Of a stretch of DNA of 64,000 nt, positions 59,525 through 64,000 are shown piece by piece. Position 1 is the stretch's first letter. Each line of letters opens with the position of its first letter. A program made the translations under genes and the position numbers. The stretch covers positions 13,912,514 through 13,976,513 of the forward strand of contig CM051000.1 of the NCBI GenBank assembly GCA_027704905.1, in the 5' to 3' direction. The stretch is from Muraenolepis orangiensis. Its lineage: Eukaryota > Chordata > Actinopteri > Gadiformes > Muraenolepididae. The notes under the pieces are model-generated. The model saw only the letters and a program-made list of their open reading frames with translations, had not been told where the DNA came from and ran no database searches.

Positions 59525-59562
<38 letters not shown>
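59519..59562. repeat. Short (GT)n microsatellite
   Basis: A GT tract of about 40 bp ending in GAGAGGGGGG. Confidence 0.93.
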
Positions 59563-59563
<1 letters not shown>

Positions 59564-60084
59564 AGGGGGGCACATCTTATTTAATGGCCTGGATTCTTCT
59601 GACACGAGCTGAAGTGCAAAGAAGCAGATTGACTGTAGATATGGCGCAGCTTCACAAAACCACCTTAAAGATACCTGCTCTTTTAGCCACAAGTGGGGTC
59701 TATTAAGCTATCCAAACGCTGCAGCTTCCCCCCATTGAAATACATGCTTCCAGAAGAAGCCCTTAGAGGGGGGGGTGGGAGGGGGGATGTGATAGCGCCA
59801 CGGCGACGGAGGAAAAGTTGAAACATGACAGAGTAACGTTGGGGCTGTTTCTCTGTGCTTGTTGAAACTATGTCTAAGTGATTGGCAAAATGGCAGATGT
59901 ATTCTTATTATTTGAGTAGGGTGGGAGTGATCTGCATTAGCTCATCCGTCATCACATCGCTCTGACTTAAAATCAGAGGCAGAGACATAAATCGGTCCTC
60001 ACACGTTAACCTGACACCACCCCCCGCCACCGCCGCATCTCATCACATGAATAACCAAAATTCCAAGCCAGAGTGTTCACTTTC
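59563..60084. other. Intergenic, no gene recognised
   Basis: No gene or repeat is supported. A GGGGGGGGTGGGAGGGGGG run lies at 59769-59787. This would lie just beyond the proposed nell2 polyadenylation site. Confidence 0.45.
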
Positions 60085-60105
60085 GTAAAGTAAACAACTA
60101 AAATA

Positions 60106-60111
60106 TTTATT
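60106..60111 (-). terminator. Candidate polyadenylation signal for nell2
   Basis: AATAAA on the minus strand. This is a prediction from the hexamer alone. No transcript evidence is available. Confidence 0.3.
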
Positions 60112-61437
60112 AACCGGATTTTACAGCAAACTCTTATCACAACAAAGTCTTCAAGTTCAAATGTTTACCTTTGAGCACATTTAGGGTTCGGAGAGAGTCA
60201 GAGGGCAAAGACCCGGAAAGAGTTTCCTTCATCAAGGTCCTCGTAAAAGTCAAAAACAAAAAGGACGAGCACATCAGGATTCCTAAATAAAAAAAAGAAT
60301 TATAAATAGATACATAAATTAAATATGCTCCTTCCGAAAAAAAAGTGAGACATTAAAGGGGGAAGATGATGACTTGCATCATGAACACGATCATTTTCAA
60401 CATTTTTTTACAAGTGTACAAGCTCTTTCCCCCCCCCACCTCCCTGTCGTTTCAGAGGAGAGATGTTCAGTTCATTTTGTAGAGACTTTCCTTATGTGGT
60501 TGACAAACCTTGTTTTTTTCTTATTCTTTTTGACAAATGTTCAGAACAGCTGAACATACAAGCTAGTCATATCCATAAAGCACACTGCTCCACTGAAGAA
60601 AGTGGACAGCAGACATTCAACACATTTGACAAAATGTATAAGGGTTAAGGCAAGAATACAAAATAAAATAAATAGTGTGGGGAAAAAAAAGTCGAAGAAA
60701 TGTTTCTCTTCTCACACGTTATCGACACACAATGCAATTGTAAGAAGCTGTGGTTATTCACAAAGTCGCACTCTCTATAGAATCCGTCACTTTACACGTT
60801 ATTTACAGCTAAACAGGAACTGAAAAACATACACATACACGCACAAAAGAAAAATACTTTGCCACTTGAAATAAATCCGGATGATTGTGAATGTAACGGT
60901 AAATTAACACAAAGTAGAAGAAATTAAACCGGATGACCTTATCCTAGTCGGAAGTCATGTAAAAATGTTCACACTGACATATTGTTGTAAACGGTGTTTT
61001 ACAGAGGCCCTCGTGTTTCATATCAAATCAACCCAAATGACAACCTTATATCGGTTTATACAGAAGAGCCCACTTTTCCAAGTGACAAAGTGGCAACCGA
61101 CGCATTAGTTTGCGATGGAAAGCAGATACAGGTATCGTCATACAATATTTTTTAAAACATTTTTTATCTTGCATCTCTTACCCGTTTTACCCCCCGCATT
61201 TCAGTATTTTCTTTTTGGAAATTTCAACAAGAGGAATTGTGACAGTGATGGAGATCACAAGCAGAGAGACACACAAGCAGAGAGACACAAGCAGAGAGAC
61301 ACAAGCAGAGATACACTTTCTGAATGTAGGAACAAAAAAATAGCAGGAGACACCCTGCCCAATGTCACGGGAAAAACCACACTGACAGCGCCATCGAATG
61401 CATTTGGGCTTGCGGCCCAGCAAGAGTCTCTCTCTGT

Positions 61438-61605
<168 letters not shown>

Positions 61606-62256
61606 TGCAGGGCCAGCCACATACAAAGAAATTAGCGGAGAGCTCGTAGGAAGAGCTTTTGGTGGTCTGGTGATGGTATGGGGGGGGTGGGGGGTGGGTG
61701 GAGGGAGCGTTTGAAGGCTTTACTGAAGTGGCACCGAGGAAAGGGGGAACGATGGAGGACGAGGCCTGGACAAGCGATGGAGGTGAGAGGCCGTATGAAT
61801 GGCAGCGTGCAATGCAGAGCGCTGGAAACGTGTCCAATTAATAAGCCTTGCTTGTCTCCCAAACTGGTGTGACCCCCTGCTGGCCTTCTGGCATTCTCAC
61901 ACACATGCCTTAATTATCTCCCCACTCTTTGTTTTTCTCTCTCTCTCTCTCTCCACGGCGTATCGCTGAAAGGACCTGTTAATGATGCGACTGCATTAGC
62001 TCTTGAGGTTTGAATTCACCGCACAGAAACTATATTCTCCCCCCTCACCAATTTCCTTTCAGTTTTATGAGATCTTTTCTGTTAATGGTGACGGCTGGTG
62101 ATTTGAAATGTATTGCAGTAATCGGATTGAACTCTATGTTCCACACCGGTTCCAACTACGCTCCCTCCCTCACCAATCTAGCCGAGAAGCAGAGGGACAG
62201 GCAGATGGATCTGTAGAAGGGGAGGGGGTTCTGATCACACAGTGAGAGAAAGAGAC

Positions 62257-62259
<3 letters not shown>

Positions 62260-62301
<42 letters not shown>
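62260..62301. repeat. (AT)n microsatellite
   Basis: A pure AT tract of about 42 bp followed by GA-rich sequence to about 62342. Confidence 0.95.
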
Positions 62302-62304
<3 letters not shown>

Positions 62305-62530
62305 AAAGAGAAAGGGGAGAGACAGAGAGAGAGAAAGAGAGAATTGGTTTCAGAGAGTTGTGTTTTACTAAGATGTTCTATAAAAAAAGCTAAAGAAAAA
62401 CAACAAACCCAAACACATTAACATATGCGTAAGAGAAATGGTTTACTTTACTTGTCTGTCAGTGACTTGTGGGGTAGAAAAGTAGACCAGTCACAATGGT
62501 ACCAGGTACCAGAAGGAATGGGGTGAGTGA

Positions 62531-62614
62531 AATGTATGTGTGTGTGTGTGTGTGTGTGCGCGCGGCGTTTGTCTGGATCGGTGCATGGGGGTGACAGCAG
62601 GGAAGGGGGAGGGG

Positions 62615-62670
<56 letters not shown>
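62531..62670. repeat. Paired (GT)n tracts
   Basis: Two GT tracts (62535-62560 and 62617-62670) separated by about 55 bp of G-rich DNA. Both end in GCGCG-type sequence. Confidence 0.93.
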
Positions 62671-62673
<3 letters not shown>

Positions 62674-63049
62674 TACGCAGAATGCGTGTGGTTCTCCTCT
62701 CGTGGCATTGAGAGTCTTTCACACCATGCGTTGGCCCCCCCCCGCGCAGATGATGTCATCCCCACCGCCGCATAAACAGAAAATTTTTTAAATTAAAAAC
62801 ACCGCCCCAAACGACCTGTGTGGTGCACGTGGGGATCCAAAGGTTACAGGGCTGGGGAGAGAGAGAGCCATGGGAGAAGCGGTCCTTCTGGGGCCGATCA
62901 GGCAGTGGGTTGTGATGGGGAGGAGGAGGAGGAGGAGGAGGAGGAGGAGAGAAGAGGAGGAGGAGGAGACAAAGACGTCTTCTCAACGAGGAATGTTAAG
63001 CTTCCTGTGTTTCTTTTTGTTGTTGGTGTGGTGTGATGTTCACTCTCGC

Positions 63050-63100
63050 TCAGTAGTTTTGAAGGCAATCGGGGTCCACTGAGCAGCAGACGTTTCCGTT
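63050..63100 (-). CDS. nell2 last coding exon (C-terminus)
   Basis: On the minus strand the acceptor is a pyrimidine-rich tract ending GCCGCCAG (AG at 63102-63101). The exon then encodes NGNVCCSVDPDCLQNY and a TGA stop at 63052-63050. This is the conserved end of NELL-family proteins (NG-x-V/I-CCSVD-x-x-CLQ). Phase is 0, matching the preceding exon's end at CVCK, so the join is in frame and completes the last von Willebrand C domain. NELL2 is a secreted, multimeric glycoprotein of the nervous system with laminin-G, VWC and EGF domains. This exon supplies the final cysteines. Confidence 0.92.
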   Translation of the reverse strand, partial: NGNVCCSVDPDCLQNY

Positions 63101-63275
63101 CTGGCGGCCGCGTGCGGGAGGGAGGGAGATAAGGGAAGGGAGGGGTCGGAAAGTGATTTGGAGAGAAACATGAAGAGGTCTTTGTTAGAGATGCCTCACA
63201 TGGCCGATGGTCCTGCAAGCTTCCCAATGCAGTGGCACAGGTCAACGGCACTTTCAAAACGTTAGTAAACGTTTA

Positions 63276-63327
63276 AAATAATAATAATAATATAATAATA
63301 ATAATAATATAATAATAATAATAATAA
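63276..63327. repeat. (AAT)n microsatellite in nell2 intron
   Basis: About 52 bp of AATAATAATA repeats with two phase shifts. Confidence 0.93.
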
Positions 63328-63359
63328 AATGCTTTTTACACCGTCCGCCATTCAGTACA

Positions 63360-63520
63360 GTATATATATATATCATCCATTAGACACTGTAGTATTGTTC
63401 TTTATTGTGTAAAGTATTGTTATAGCATAGTGTGGTTTATAGTGTATAGTATAGTATATCATGTTGTTTATAGTATTGTTTAGTATAGTATATTCTGGTT
63501 GAAATTCAGAAGGCGGGAGT
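63360..63520 (+). mobile_element. LINE tail-like remnant in nell2 intron
   Basis: Shares ordered words with 49560-49700: ATCATCCAT, TTTATTGTGT, AAGTATTGT or ACAGTATAGT, TAGTGTATAGTATAGTAT and GGCGGGAG or AGCGGGAG. It is probably an old copy of the same 3' UTR, inserted in the orientation opposite to nell2. Confidence 0.5.
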
Positions 63521-63721
63521 GAATTGTGTATTACCGTTTTCACACTGGGCTAAAATACGGTATTCGCGGTGCTGCGAAACTAGTTTTGCGTCGCCGGGCA
63601 CTACGAGTACATTTGGGTTATGTGTGCACATGTGTGCTAGCGCAGAGCATACGGACACGTAGGTGGCGGATGTGTGTGCGTGTTTGTGTGTGTTTGGGGT
63701 GCGGCGACCTCTTCGTCCTAC

Positions 63722-63946
63722 CTTGCACACGCAGGTGGTGCAGGGCGAGCTGGGCATGTGCCATGTGTCCCCGCTGAGCCGGGCCACGCCCGCCGGGTCC
63801 TGGCAGGTCTGCCGGATGTCGTAGGAAAGGCGGTCCGCCAGGCAGGGGTCGCTGACACACCGCGGGCAGCACTCTCCCTCCGCCACCGCAGAGTACGCAC
63901 AAGTCAACACGGGACACACCAGCGGCCAGCACTCCACCTCCCCCTC
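63722..63946 (-). CDS. nell2 penultimate coding exon (VWC domains)
   Basis: On the minus strand the exon encodes 75 residues in phase 0 at both ends. It starts EGEVECWPLVCPVLTC, has GECCPRCVSDPCLAD in the middle, then SYDIRQTCQDP, and ends SPCTTCVCK before the AAG|GTAGGA donor. The CxxC..CCxxC spacing is that of a von Willebrand factor C domain. CVSDPCLAD, RLSG-x2-W-x-M and SPCTTC-x-CK match NELL2 rather than NELL1, whose equivalent region differs (for example TDPCQAD). Earlier exons lie beyond the window. The start at 63946 follows an AAG acceptor (TCTCAAG) immediately downstream of a GT repeat. That acceptor is less certain than the donor. Which teleost paralogue (a or b) cannot be told. 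Confidence 0.9.
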
Positions 63947-63951
63947 CTTGA

Positions 63952-63969
63952 GACACACACACGCGCGCA

Positions 63970-64000
<31 letters not shown>
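63952..64000. repeat. (CA)n/(GT)n repeat abutting nell2 exon
   Basis: A CA tract on the plus strand with CGCGCG interruptions, continuing to the window edge. On the nell2 strand it is a GT repeat ending about five bases before the predicted exon start. Confidence 0.9.

Larger units (their letters stand above)
63101..63721 (-). other. nell2 last intron (621 bp)
   Basis: A GT donor at 63721-63720 (AAG|GTAGGA) and an AG acceptor at 63102-63101. It contains an ATA/AAT tract (63276-63327) and a LINE-tail-like remnant (63360-63520) similar to 49560-49700. It is compact for a vertebrate intron. Confidence 0.85.

Noticed and set aside
63722..63946. Assignment to nell1
   Set aside because: CVSDPCLAD, RLSG and SPCTTC are NELL2-type residues. 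The NELL1 equivalents differ at these positions.
63506..64000. One continuous 164-codon protein at the right edge
   Set aside because: Only the middle part (63722-63946) is exon. The N-terminal part is a GT repeat and the C-terminal part lies past a good splice donor in the intron.

Overview
The window looks like teleost fish nuclear DNA. The evidence is dinucleotide microsatellites tens to about 190 bp long, L2- and Rex1-type non-LTR retrotransposon debris, tRNA-headed SINE fragments, hAT, Ty3/gypsy and Ty1/copia elements, and one recognisable vertebrate host gene. That gene is the 3' end of nell2 on the minus strand at the right edge. Almost everything else is intergenic DNA filled with repeats. 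There are no bacterial or operon features.

Layout. 1-10.4 kb: non-coding DNA with an L2 scrap next to the end of a dead gypsy chromovirus and its LTR (1.46-2.63 kb), a diverged duplicated repeat (2.7-3.5 kb), a fossil hAT transposon with a BED-finger remnant (4.07-4.66 kb), a Rex1-like LINE tail (5.0-5.65 kb) and very long GT, GA, CT and CA tracts. 10.4-17.0 kb: broken non-LTR elements of two related families in both orientations.

17.0-29.85 kb is a nest of transposons. A degenerate gypsy (minus) appears split by a Rex1-like LINE (minus), which is split by an L2 (plus), which is split by a fresh, complete Gmr1-type Ty3/gypsy element (minus, 19005-25346). The Gmr1-type element has LTRs differing by one base, a CCTTC target duplication, a tRNA-Pro-type primer site, and one uninterrupted Gag-Pol frame of 1556 codons. 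In that frame integrase comes before reverse transcriptase.

29.85-38.4 kb: mostly unremarkable intergenic DNA, a SINE, then a roughly 2.1 kb array of a 35-bp minisatellite between two ~200-bp direct repeats. 38.4-45.4 kb: an old degenerate satellite (units about 145-170 bp) split by a complete, young Ty1/copia element (39595-44427). That element has 278/277-bp LTRs, a GTTTT target duplication, a primer site matching the anticodon arm of initiator tRNA-Met, and one Gag-Pol frame of 1351 codons.

45.4-60 kb: intergenic DNA with AT-rich and CA/GT tracts, a second SINE copy, LINE tails (one nested in another), two perfect hairpin-forming palindromes and two stretches that read like conserved non-coding elements. 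60.1-64 kb: the last two coding exons of nell2 (63722-63946 and 63050-63100), the intron between them, and a probable long 3' UTR.

The two intact LTR retrotransposons are the functional highlights. Both carry protease, a D,D35E integrase, reverse transcriptase and RNase H with catalytic residues present, and both appear to be very recent arrivals. Family names for the degraded LINEs are provisional because no database search was possible.
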